This document shows positions 7,667 through 15,241 of a stretch of DNA of 64,000 nucleotides, piece after piece. This DNA comes from Sediminibacterium sp. (lineage in GTDB: Bacteria > Bacteroidota > Bacteroidia > Chitinophagales > Chitinophagaceae): contig JAFWCB010000008.1 in NCBI GenBank assembly GCA_017537025.1, positions 636,022 through 700,021 of the forward strand, in the 5' to 3' direction. The number at the start of each line of letters is the position of its first letter. Position 1 is the stretch's first letter. The position numbers were made by a program, and so were the translations under genes. The notes under the pieces were generated by a model. It was not told the DNA's origin. It saw nothing but the letters and a program-made list of their open reading frames with translations, and searched no databases.

Positions 7667-9919
7667 ATGGTTAAAACATGGTCAATAGTAGTTGAAGGTT
7701 TGGTCCAAGGTGTTGGATTCAGACCTCATTTACTTAAAAAATCAATGTTAAATAATATTCCTATTGAAATAGGAAATACTGCAAAAGGTGTTGAAGTTAT
7801 TCTCAATGCAGATACAGAAATTTCTGCTAATGAATACATGCATATCTTGACTGTCGACTTGCCAGCAAAAGTTAGAATTGAAAAGTGGGCTATTTTTAAA
7901 AGTGAGAATCGTTTAATATATAACAGTAAGATTATTTATCCTCAGTATGAGGTAAATAATCTTTTCATAACGCCTGATTTCTCCTGGTGTAGCTCTTGCA
8001 AAAAAGAATTTGATGATTTTTCTAATGTGAGGCATGACTTTTCATTTATTAATTGTACCCAATGTGGTCCTCGATATAGTGTTATGAAAAAACTACCTTT
8101 TGAAAGAGAGAACACTACCCATGAAATAGAAATGTGTGTGAGTTGTTCACAAGAGTATAGTGATCTTAACAATTCTCGAGCACTTTCACAATTGAATTCA
8201 TGTAAGAACTGTTTTCCTTCCTCTCATTTGTATTTTGATAATGAGAATAAAATTGTTAAGGAACAATTAGCAAAGCTATCTTTACATATTACTAATGGTA
8301 AAGTAGTTGCTGTTCAAGGTATTGCTGGTTTTCTTTTGCTTCTAGATTATAAGAACAATCAAGCTATAACATATTTGAGAGAAAAGAAAAATCGTCCAAA
8401 AAAGCCATTTGCAATAATGTTTGCTACAATTGAACAAATCAAGAATAATTTTGAGTGTAGTGATATTGAAATAAAATTATTGAGTGATACTTCAGCACCA
8501 ATAGTATTACTATCTCCAAAAATGAAATTCAAAGAAAGGGTTTCATTAGAAAATATTTCTGGACCTTCTCAATTGGTTGGTGTTATGCTTGCACCATCTG
8601 CCTATTTATATCAATTATGTATTTCAAATGACGGTGGTTTAATTGCTACAAGTGCTAATAATCAAGGCTTGCCGCTTTCTTATTCAATGCCAACTGCTAA
8701 TCATTTATTGAGTTCAATTGCTGTTGAAGCTTGGTATTTTGATAGAGAAATCTTTTTCCCTCAAGATGATTCTGTAACAATGGTAACACCACTTAATCAA
8801 TTACCAATAGTAATTAGAAGATCTAGAGGTTTATCACCAAGTTTAACAAAAGTGAAGAATTACTATTCTACCCAAATAGTTTTAGCGCTAGGAGCCGAAA
8901 TAAAATCTACATTTACATTGGCATTTGAGAGTCAGATTTTGGTTTCACCATATCAAGGAAATATTGCAAACTTAGATAATTTTGAACGGTTTTCTGAGAA
9001 TATTAATAAGCAATTAACACTGTGTTCTGTAAAACCAGATGTTATTTTAATTGATCGCCACCCTTTGTTCCAGCATAACGAGTTTGTTGATTCATTTAAA
9101 CATGGTTCTCTTTTGGTAAAATCAGTACAACATCATGAGGCTCATGCTTGTGCTATTTTAGGGGAATCACATCTGTTTGAAAGTGATGGTAAGGTAATGT
9201 GTATAATTATGGATGGAATGGGTTTTGAGGATGAACAATTTATTAGAGGTGCTGCATGTTATATCTATGAAAAGGGACGACTTATCGAATTGGAGAAATT
9301 TCCAACTTTCCGTTATCTCTTTAATGATAAAATGTCTTTTGAACCTCAGCTTTCTTTAGTTAGCATTATGGATGGAGAAGTTTTTGATGGAATGAAATTT
9401 ACTTTTGAAGAATCCTATTTACACAATATTCAAACTTTAAAAGCACGTCAACCATTGACTAATAGTATAGGAAGGGTATTTGACGCATTTGCTGCTTTAA
9501 TAGGATTTGATTCAGTAAATAGTTTTGAAGGCGAGGCTGTGATTTGGCTAGACCAATTTGCAAGAAAAGGACTACTAGAGTATGGTTATGAAGGGCCATC
9601 TTATCAGTGGAATCGTTTATCTTGGAGAGATCTGTTCAGAAGATGTTGGATTGATATACAAAATGGGCTTTCTCCTTCAACAATTGTATATAGTTTTATT
9701 AATACTATTGCAATCGATGTTGTAAACAACGTTTTGGATCAAAAAATAAAACATCTAGCAGTGAGTGGAGGTGTATTTCAGAATGCTGTATTGGTTGATT
9801 TGATTCAGTCACATTGTCAAAGTAATAGTATTTGTTTACATCTACACCAAGAACTTTCACCCAATGATGAAAATATAAGTTTTGGACAATATATGCACTA
9901 TCTTCATATAACCTCATAA
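7667..9919 (+). CDS. hypF: Carbamoyltransferase HypF
   Basis: Makes the carbamoyl group that becomes the cyanide ligands of the active-site iron. Domains run in order: acylphosphatase with GLVQGVGFRP (residues 11-20); two zinc-finger units with CxxC pairs at 108/111, 130/133, 157/160 and 179/182; a YrdC-like domain from about residue 200 (KNRPKKPFAIMF); and a Kae1-like transferase domain with QHHEAHACAI. At 750 residues it is full length. The second finger deviates from the common HAQPxxCPxCG pattern but keeps its Cys. Three bases separate it from hypB. Confidence 0.95.
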   Translation: MVKTWSIVVEGLVQGVGFRPHLLKKSMLNNIPIEIGNTAKGVEVILNADTEISANEYMHILTVDLPAKVRIEKWAIFKSENRLIYNSKIIYPQYEVNNLFITPDFSWCSSCKKEFDDFSNVRHDFSFINCTQCGPRYSVMKKLPFERENTTHEIEMCVSCSQEYSDLNNSRALSQLNSCKNCFPSSHLYFDNENKIVKEQLAKLSLHITNGKVVAVQGIAGFLLLLDYKNNQAITYLREKKNRPKKPFAIMFATIEQIKNNFECSDIEIKLLSDTSAPIVLLSPKMKFKERVSLENISGPSQLVGVMLAPSAYLYQLCISNDGGLIATSANNQGLPLSYSMPTANHLLSSIAVEAWYFDREIFFPQDDSVTMVTPLNQLPIVIRRSRGLSPSLTKVKNYYSTQIVLALGAEIKSTFTLAFESQILVSPYQGNIANLDNFERFSENINKQLTLCSVKPDVILIDRHPLFQHNEFVDSFKHGSLLVKSVQHHEAHACAILGESHLFESDGKVMCIIMDGMGFEDEQFIRGAACYIYEKGRLIELEKFPTFRYLFNDKMSFEPQLSLVSIMDGEVFDGMKFTFEESYLHNIQTLKARQPLTNSIGRVFDAFAALIGFDSVNSFEGEAVIWLDQFARKGLLEYGYEGPSYQWNRLSWRDLFRRCWIDIQNGLSPSTIVYSFINTIAIDVVNNVLDQKIKHLAVSGGVFQNAVLVDLIQSHCQSNSICLHLHQELSPNDENISFGQYMHYLHITS

Positions 9920-9929
9920 ATAAATAATT

Positions 9930-10178
9930 ATGTGTTTAGCAATTCCTGGTAAAGTTGAAAGTATAGAATTTATGTATGATAATTCAGTAAGAATGGCCAA
10001 AGTATCATTTGGTGGAATTATAAAACAGGCGAGTCTTGAAATGCTTCCTCAAGCAGAGGTTGGTGACTATGTACTCGTGCATGTTGGTGTTGCCATTAGT
10101 AGAGTTGATGAAGAAGAAGCACAGAAAGTATTTGAATATTTAAGAGAGGCAGGTGAATTAGATGAATTAAATCATTAA
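9930..10178 (+). CDS. hypC: Hydrogenase assembly chaperone HypC
   Basis: Small chaperone that passes the Fe(CN)2CO unit from the HypD complex to the large subunit. The MCLAIPGKV start gives the essential Cys2 after Met removal, and the length (82) is standard. The stop is two bases before the hypD start. A single hypC-type gene in the cluster fits a single hydrogenase. Confidence 0.95.
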   Translation: MCLAIPGKVESIEFMYDNSVRMAKVSFGGIIKQASLEMLPQAEVGDYVLVHVGVAISRVDEEEAQKVFEYLREAGELDELNH

Positions 10179-10180
10179 AC

Positions 10181-11272
10181 ATGAAATACGTAACTGAGTA
10201 TAGAGACGCAGATATAGTTCATAGTTATCTGGCTTGTATAAAGTCAATTGTAACAAAGCCTTGGACTATTATGGAAGTATGTGGAGGACAAACACATAGT
10301 CTTGTTAAACATGGTTTGTTAGATATATTACCACCTGAGATTACTATAGTACATGGCCCTGGTTGTCCAGTTTGTGTAACACCACAGTCCTTAATAAATC
10401 AAGCTGTAAGCCTTTCTATTGATCATAAAGTTATTTTATGTTCGTTCGGTGATATGCTTCGTGTACCTGGATCTAAGATGAGTTTGTTGGAAGCAAAGGC
10501 AAGAGGAGCAGATGTTCGAATTTTATATTCTCCACTTGAGGCTGTAGAGATAGCGAAAAAATTTCCAGATAAACAGGTTGTTTTCTTTGCTGTAGGATTT
10601 GAAACTACAGCCCCAGCAAATGCTTTGTCTGTATTGCATGCATATCGCGCAGGTCTTAAAAATTATTCTATTCTAACTGCGCATGTATTAGTTCCTCCTG
10701 CTATTAGGGCTATTATGGATGACCCACATACAAGAGTAAATGGATTTCTTGCTGCAGGTCATGTTTGTACAATCATGGGAAATAGCGAATATTATCCAAT
10801 TGCTGAAGAGTATAAAATTCCATTAGTGGTTACAGGATTTGAACCTGTAGATTTAATGCAAGGATTGTATCTAACCATACAGCAATTAGAGGAAGGAAAA
10901 TTTGAGGTAATCAATCAGTATAGTAGAGTTGTAAAAGAGGAAGGTAATCCAGAAGCAAGAGCAGTCATCAACAAAGTGTTTGAGGTTTCCCATCGAAATT
11001 GGAGAGGGATAGGAGTGATTCCGCGAAGTGGATATGCACTTAGAGAAGAGTTTGCTTTGTATGATGCTGAAAAAAAATTTGGTTTTTTATCTCAAGATCA
11101 AGAAAATGTAAATGGTTGTATTGCAGGATCAATATTAAAAGGCTTAAAAAAGCCTAAAGATTGTCCTCATTTTAATAAAACATGTACACCTCTAAACCCA
11201 TTGGGAGCACCAATGGTTTCTACAGAAGGTGCATGTGCTGCTTATTATCATTTTTCTGGAATAATAGAATAA
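10181..11272 (+). CDS. hypD: Hydrogenase maturation factor HypD
   Basis: Iron-sulfur scaffold on which the Fe(CN)2CO unit is built with HypC and HypE. Key motifs are present: MEVCGGQTHS (C34), HGPGCPVCV (C62, C65), GFETTAPANA, and a Cys-rich C-terminal region (CPHFNKTC, STEGACAAYY) for the 4Fe-4S cluster. The length of 363 is typical. The order hypC-hypD-hypE is the classic one. Confidence 0.96.
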   Translation: MKYVTEYRDADIVHSYLACIKSIVTKPWTIMEVCGGQTHSLVKHGLLDILPPEITIVHGPGCPVCVTPQSLINQAVSLSIDHKVILCSFGDMLRVPGSKMSLLEAKARGADVRILYSPLEAVEIAKKFPDKQVVFFAVGFETTAPANALSVLHAYRAGLKNYSILTAHVLVPPAIRAIMDDPHTRVNGFLAAGHVCTIMGNSEYYPIAEEYKIPLVVTGFEPVDLMQGLYLTIQQLEEGKFEVINQYSRVVKEEGNPEARAVINKVFEVSHRNWRGIGVIPRSGYALREEFALYDAEKKFGFLSQDQENVNGCIAGSILKGLKKPKDCPHFNKTCTPLNPLGAPMVSTEGACAAYYHFSGIIE

Positions 11273-11281
11273 AATTAAATT

Positions 11282-12319
11282 ATGCATTTACAATGTCCGA
11301 TTCCAAAAACAGATTTTGATGTCATAACCTTAGGTCATGGTAGTGGTGGTCAACTTACATCTCGATTACTTGATACTTTTGTTATTAATCAACTTTCAAA
11401 TCCAGAATTAGAAAAACGTCTTGATGGAGCAATACTTCAACTGGATGGGAATTTAGCTTTTTCAACTGATAGCTATGTTGTTTCTCCTATATTTTTTCCT
11501 GGAGGTAATATAGGTGATTTGGCAATTAATGGAACAGTAAATGATTTAGCTATGTGCGGTGCTTTACCCAAATACCTATCTCTTTCGTTTATTATTGAAG
11601 AAGGTTTACCTGTAAGTGAATTTTGGGAAGTTATCCAATCTATAAAGCAAGCTGCATCAAAAGCGAATATTTCTATTGTAACAGGAGATACTAAGGTTGT
11701 TGAGAAGGGGAAGGGAGATAAATTATTTATCAATACATCTGGTATAGGCAGATTACATCCAAAGGCTCAAATTGATGTAAACAGGGTATCTGCTGGAGAT
11801 GTAATAATTGTAAGTAATAAAATTGCACATCATGGTATGGCTATAATGAGTGTAAGGGAGGGATTGATATTTGAAAGTAACATACTCACAGACAGCAAAC
11901 CATTGGCCCATGTATGTATGTCATGTTTAGATAAATTTGGAGATAGTATTAAATTATTTCGGGATCCAACAAGAGGTGGTGTTGCAACTACCCTTACTGA
12001 AATTGCTGAATCGTGTGGGAAAGGGATTTTTATTCAAGAAAAAAATATCAGTTTGGATCCTTCGGTAGAAGGAGCTTGTGAGATGCTAGGTCTGGATCCT
12101 TTATATGTTGCAAATGAGGGAGTTTTTATTGTAATTGTAGATGCTTTAAAGGCAAATGAGTTTTTGGAATTTTTGAGTCAGAAGGAAGAAACATCTTTTG
12201 CATTTAAACTTGGAGAAGTAACTGATTCTTATGAAGGGAAAGTGATTTTAGAATCAAAAATGAAAGGTAAAAGAGTGTTGACTAAATTAATAGGCGATCA
12301 ACTTCCAAGAATTTGTTGA
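11282..12319 (+). CDS. hypE: Hydrogenase maturation factor HypE
   Basis: Dehydrates the carbamoyl group, received on its C-terminal Cys from HypF, to thiocyanate and hands cyanide to HypD. The C-terminus ends in LPRIC, the signature with the reactive terminal Cys345. AIRS/PurM-like ATP-binding elements are seen (LGHGSGGQLT, FSTDSYVV, DPTRGGVATTL). The length of 345 is normal. The stop overlaps the NHL gene by 7 bases, tying that gene to the operon. Confidence 0.96.
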   Translation: MHLQCPIPKTDFDVITLGHGSGGQLTSRLLDTFVINQLSNPELEKRLDGAILQLDGNLAFSTDSYVVSPIFFPGGNIGDLAINGTVNDLAMCGALPKYLSLSFIIEEGLPVSEFWEVIQSIKQAASKANISIVTGDTKVVEKGKGDKLFINTSGIGRLHPKAQIDVNRVSAGDVIIVSNKIAHHGMAIMSVREGLIFESNILTDSKPLAHVCMSCLDKFGDSIKLFRDPTRGGVATTLTEIAESCGKGIFIQEKNISLDPSVEGACEMLGLDPLYVANEGVFIVIVDALKANEFLEFLSQKEETSFAFKLGEVTDSYEGKVILESKMKGKRVLTKLIGDQLPRIC

Positions 12320-13362
12320 TGTTAAAAAATCCTGAACATATATTTTTAGGAAGTGATCAATCTCCCTTCCTTGCACCTAGAGGAATTTGTGTACATAATA
12401 ATTGTCTACTTGTATCCGATACTGCTCAAAATAGAATATTTATTTGGAAAAATATTCCAACTACAAGTTATGCTGAACCTGATATTATTTTAGGTAATCA
12501 AGAAGCAGATGTTTCTGAAATGAATTTTAAATATCCAAGTGGCATTTGGACAAATGGAGACAAGTTAGTAGTTGCTGATGCTTGGAACCATCGCGTTTTA
12601 ATTTGGCATAAATTCCCGACAACTAATCATACACTACCTGATGTAGTAGTAGGTCAGTTAGATTTTAATTCAGATTTACCTAATCAATTGGGAGTTAATA
12701 ATCCTCCAAGTTCATCTAGTTTATATTGGCCATATGGTGTTTATAGCGATGGAGTATCATTGTGGATTGCAGATACTGGTAATAGAAGAATATTATTTTA
12801 TAAAAATATACCTTTGCATAATGGTAGTTCAGCAGATGAAGTAATTGGGCAAGATAATATGGAATCAAGGGATTTGAATCCAAATTTTTCAACATGGCCA
12901 TATTCAATAAAATTAGATGTAAATGGAGGTATGATTGTTACTGATACCCAATATTTTCGAGTTTTATATTGGAAGTCTTGGAAAAATGCTATAAAAGGCG
13001 AACCAAATGCGATATGGGGTCAACAAGATTTAGAATCAAATGGACAAAATCGGCATTACTTAAAGCCTACTGCTTATTCACTAAGTTGGAATTATGATGC
13101 ATTAATACATGAGAAACATAAGTTGGTCTTCATTGCAGATACCGGAAACAGTAGAATATTGAGTTATCCTTTTGACTTAAATTATGGTGAATCTGCAACA
13201 ACTATTTATGGACAAAAAGATTTTGATTCTATTGGAGAAAATAAAGAAAGTATAATGGGACTTGATGGACATTTATATTGGCCATTTAGCATTGCAGTTG
13301 ATGACGAAAGATTGTTTGTATGTGAAACAGGCAATAATCGTATATTTATATACAAAATATAA
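12313..13362 (+). CDS. NHL-repeat beta-propeller protein of hydrogenase cluster
   Basis: A 349-residue protein with six recognisable NHL-type blades, each ending in a variant of DTGNxRIxxY/W: DTAQNRIFIW, DAWNHRVLIW, DTGNRRILFY, DTQYFRVLYW, DTGNSRILSY, ETGNNRIFIY. Between blades a second repeat, GQxDxxS, recurs five times. There is no signal peptide, so it is probably cytosolic with the hydrogenase. Beta-propellers bind proteins or ligands, so a scaffold or partner role is likely but unproven. The ATG overlaps the hypE end; the nickel-permease gene follows after two bases. Confidence 0.85.
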   Translation: MLMLKNPEHIFLGSDQSPFLAPRGICVHNNCLLVSDTAQNRIFIWKNIPTTSYAEPDIILGNQEADVSEMNFKYPSGIWTNGDKLVVADAWNHRVLIWHKFPTTNHTLPDVVVGQLDFNSDLPNQLGVNNPPSSSSLYWPYGVYSDGVSLWIADTGNRRILFYKNIPLHNGSSADEVIGQDNMESRDLNPNFSTWPYSIKLDVNGGMIVTDTQYFRVLYWKSWKNAIKGEPNAIWGQQDLESNGQNRHYLKPTAYSLSWNYDALIHEKHKLVFIADTGNSRILSYPFDLNYGESATTIYGQKDFDSIGENKESIMGLDGHLYWPFSIAVDDERLFVCETGNNRIFIYKI

Positions 13363-13364
13363 TC

Positions 13365-13976
13365 ATGCAAGATCTGATTTTATTTATAATCGCATTTTCA
13401 GTTGGATTTGTTCATACTTTTGAAGCAGATCATTTAGCGGCAGTCACAAATTTAGTAACGCGCAATATTGGATTTTCAGTTACTGCAAAAGATGGATTTT
13501 ACTGGGGTATTGGACATTCTGCAACGATTTGGTTCATAGGTTTGGTTATCTTAGTTTTCAAATATAATATTTCTAATACTTCTTTTTCTAAACTAGAAAG
13601 TATTGTTGGTTTAATGTTAATAGTGCTGGGTGTAGTTAGAATGATTCATTTTAAAAAAGGGCATCAACATACTAAATTTAGTTCGCCAAAGTTGGCATTT
13701 GGAGTTGGTGTGGTGCATGGATTAGCTGGAAGTGGTGCAGTAGTTGCCGCTGCAGTAACAAAAACCTCTAATATTAGCTCAGGATTAATCTATTTGTTAT
13801 TGTTTGGTTTAGGAAGCATAGTTGGGATGTTTTCTGTCTCTGCAGGATTGAGTTGGATGCTTCAAAAACTCAATTTCAAAATTACAACTCTAGTAACCCT
13901 TTTTACTTTTTTTTCTTCACTAATTTGTATTGTTTACGGCAGCGTAATTATTTATAATTCTTTGTTTACAATTTAA
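13365..13976 (+). CDS. Nickel/cobalt permease-like membrane protein
   Basis: A 203-residue inner-membrane protein with about six hydrophobic segments. The first helix contains HTFEADHLAAV, which fits the HX4DH nickel-binding signature of NiCoT/NicO/UreH-type permeases. GIGHSATIWFIG in the second helix and GVVHGLAGSGAV further on are also typical. Nickel import for the HypA/HypB route is the natural role, and it is the last gene of the cluster. Specificity for Ni over Co is inferred from context only. Confidence 0.85.
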   Translation: MQDLILFIIAFSVGFVHTFEADHLAAVTNLVTRNIGFSVTAKDGFYWGIGHSATIWFIGLVILVFKYNISNTSFSKLESIVGLMLIVLGVVRMIHFKKGHQHTKFSSPKLAFGVGVVHGLAGSGAVVAAAVTKTSNISSGLIYLLLFGLGSIVGMFSVSAGLSWMLQKLNFKITTLVTLFTFFSSLICIVYGSVIIYNSLFTI

Positions 13977-14110
13977 TCTGAGTTATATAAAATAATAACA
14001 TTTTCCCTTGCGTGAGGTACATCTCACAAAAAATGTTCACTTATACACTAATTCAATCTAAAGTGAACATTTTATATACTGATTATCAATAGGTTAATCT
14101 ATTCAAGATA
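13977..14110. other. Right end of island: hairpin-bearing non-coding segment
   Basis: No ORF. Two inverted repeats stand out: GTGAG GTACAT CTCAC at about 14011-14026, and a perfect 13-base repeat AAAATGTTCACTT (14030-14042) / AAGTGAACATTTT (14061-14073) with an 18-base spacer. The second could end the hydrogenase transcript or be a protein-binding site near the recombination end. It lies 38 bases from the right direct repeat. Confidence 0.5.
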
Positions 14111-14155
14111 GATTCATAACCCTGAGGTCTCGGGTTCAAGTCCCGATCTCGCTAC
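14111..14155 (+). repeat. Right 45-bp direct repeat: displaced tRNA-Met 3' half
   Basis: Identical to 1356-1400. The 5' half of a tRNA is absent here (ATTCAAGATA precedes it), so this is not a gene. It is followed directly by a tRNA-style terminator, as if it were the original 3' end of the locus before the insertion. It is read as the second attachment site of the hydrogenase island. Confidence 0.75.
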
Positions 14156-14186
14156 AAAGCCCCGATAGTATCGTCGGGGCTTTTTT
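14156..14186 (+). terminator. Rho-independent terminator behind the displaced tRNA 3' half
   Basis: AAAGCCCCGA (14156-14165) pairs with TCGGGGCTTT (14174-14183), followed by a T-run. It probably terminated the tRNA-Met transcript before the island arrived and now follows the orphan 3' fragment. Confidence 0.8.
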
Positions 14187-14211
14187 ATTGAGATTATCGG
14201 TAATTTCACAC

Positions 14212-14505
14212 ATGCATCCGTACATCATCAACGCATCTGTTCAAATCGTTCCCATTGGTACTAAAAAACATCCTTACGTTTGGGTAGATGAAGCAATCAG
14301 CATTATTCAGCAATCCGGGTTAAAGTATACCGTTGGGGCTTTTGGTACCGATATTGAAGGCAGTTATAAAGAAGTAATGAAACTCATTGAAGATATAAAT
14401 GAGTATTTGTATCAACAAGCTTGCGAAGAATGGATAGTAAATTGTCAAATTCAGTTTAGAGCAGGATCCGATATTACCATTGAGGAAAAAACCAACAAAT
14501 ATTAG
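14212..14505 (+). CDS. Thiamine-binding / MTH1187-YkoF family protein
   Basis: A 97-residue soluble protein of the MTH1187/YkoF-like (DUF77) family, small ferredoxin-like folds that bind thiamine or related ligands. Family features are ASVQIVPIG near the start, AISIIQQSGLKYTVGAFGT and EGSYKEVMKLIEDINE. The ATG at 14212 was chosen because the frame upstream runs into the terminator. In the putative pre-island order it would have been the neighbour of tRNA-Met and the E1 gene, whose cofactor is thiamine diphosphate; that link is suggestive only. Confidence 0.75.
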   Translation: MHPYIINASVQIVPIGTKKHPYVWVDEAISIIQQSGLKYTVGAFGTDIEGSYKEVMKLIEDINEYLYQQACEEWIVNCQIQFRAGSDITIEEKTNKY

Positions 14506-14556
14506 CTTCCTTGTTGGGGGCTTCTATCGCAGTATACAATATTTAAAACTAAAAAT

Positions 14557-14748
14557 ATGCAAACCCCAATCATCACAAATCCAAACAAAGCATTATGGGA
14601 AAAGGGCGACTTCACCCGCATTGCGCAGACTATGCGTGAAAGTGTCGAAGCGCTTATTACCAAACTTGGTATTACAAGTGATATGAAAATTCTTGACCTT
14701 AGTTGTGGTGATGGAACTACTGCAGGAATTAATTTCGCTATTCAGTAG
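14557..14748 (+). pseudogene. Truncated SAM-dependent methyltransferase
   Basis: The 63-residue frame matches the beginning of a class I methyltransferase: an N-terminal helix region (NKALWEKGDFTRIAQTMRES), then SAM-binding motif I MKILDLSCGDGTTA. The reading then changes to GINFAIQ and stops, so the rest of the Rossmann domain (normally about 200 residues) is missing. The 120 bases that follow contain no continuation in any frame that I can see. A 3' deletion is the likely cause. Confidence 0.7.
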
Positions 14749-14870
14749 TCAGCATAAAAGCACGGATTTAGACAAGACCGAGATTCCTGCAACTTACCTG
14801 CGCGTAACAGTCACTTGTTGAATGGATATAAAACAAGTAGCTAATGTAGTAACCCTAATCATTTTCTATC

Positions 14871-15224
14871 ATGCAATTCCAATCACTCGAACCCTTTGTT
14901 CCTTCAGGTGCAGATATTGAAAAATCTAAACAACTATTTCTGGAGTTAGGCTTTACTATTAATTGGGATGTAGGAGATTATATCGGCTTTCAAAAAGATG
15001 AATGCCGATTTATTCTGCAAAAGTTTGACAATAAAGCTTTTGCTGAAAATTTTATGATCAGTGTTAAGCTCGATGATATCCAGGCTTTTTTAAAAAGCAT
15101 TAAAGAGAAAAAATTAGAAGAAAAATTTGGTATAAAAATCGGAAACATTACCCGGCAATCATACGGGCAAGAACTTAATCTGATAGACTTGGCCGGTGTG
15201 TGCTGGCATTTTGTGGAACAATAA
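14871..15224 (+). CDS. VOC (glyoxalase/bleomycin resistance) superfamily protein
   Basis: A 117-residue single-unit VOC protein: FVPSGADIEKSKQLFLELGF at the start, a strand with FQKDECRFILQK, and NLIDLAGVCWHFVEQ at the end. These proteins form beta-alpha-beta-beta-beta metal-binding sites and work as dimers. The substrate is unknown. It converges with the minus-strand gene at 15242. Confidence 0.75.
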   Translation: MQFQSLEPFVPSGADIEKSKQLFLELGFTINWDVGDYIGFQKDECRFILQKFDNKAFAENFMISVKLDDIQAFLKSIKEKKLEEKFGIKIGNITRQSYGQELNLIDLAGVCWHFVEQ

Positions 15225-15241
15225 AAAATTGTTGCTGATTA

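Larger units (their letters stand above)
1401..14155 (+). mobile_element. Putative tRNA-Met-integrated genomic island carrying a [NiFe] hydrogenase
   Basis: The segment lies between the two 45-base direct repeats and contains thirteen co-oriented genes, all assignable to hydrogenase structure, maturation, nickel supply or conserved-looking companions. Its coding sequence is visibly more AT-rich than the flanking E1, SecA and transporter genes, and it sits between chromosomal genes with unrelated functions. No integrase, transposase or relaxase gene is present, so mobility would have been supplied in trans or lost. That it is an island is inference; the repeats and gene content are seen directly. 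Confidence 0.6.

Noticed and set aside
1401-14155. Integrase or transposase within the hydrogenase island
   Set aside because: All thirteen frames are hydrogenase-related or unknown, and none shows a recombinase motif; no room remains for one.
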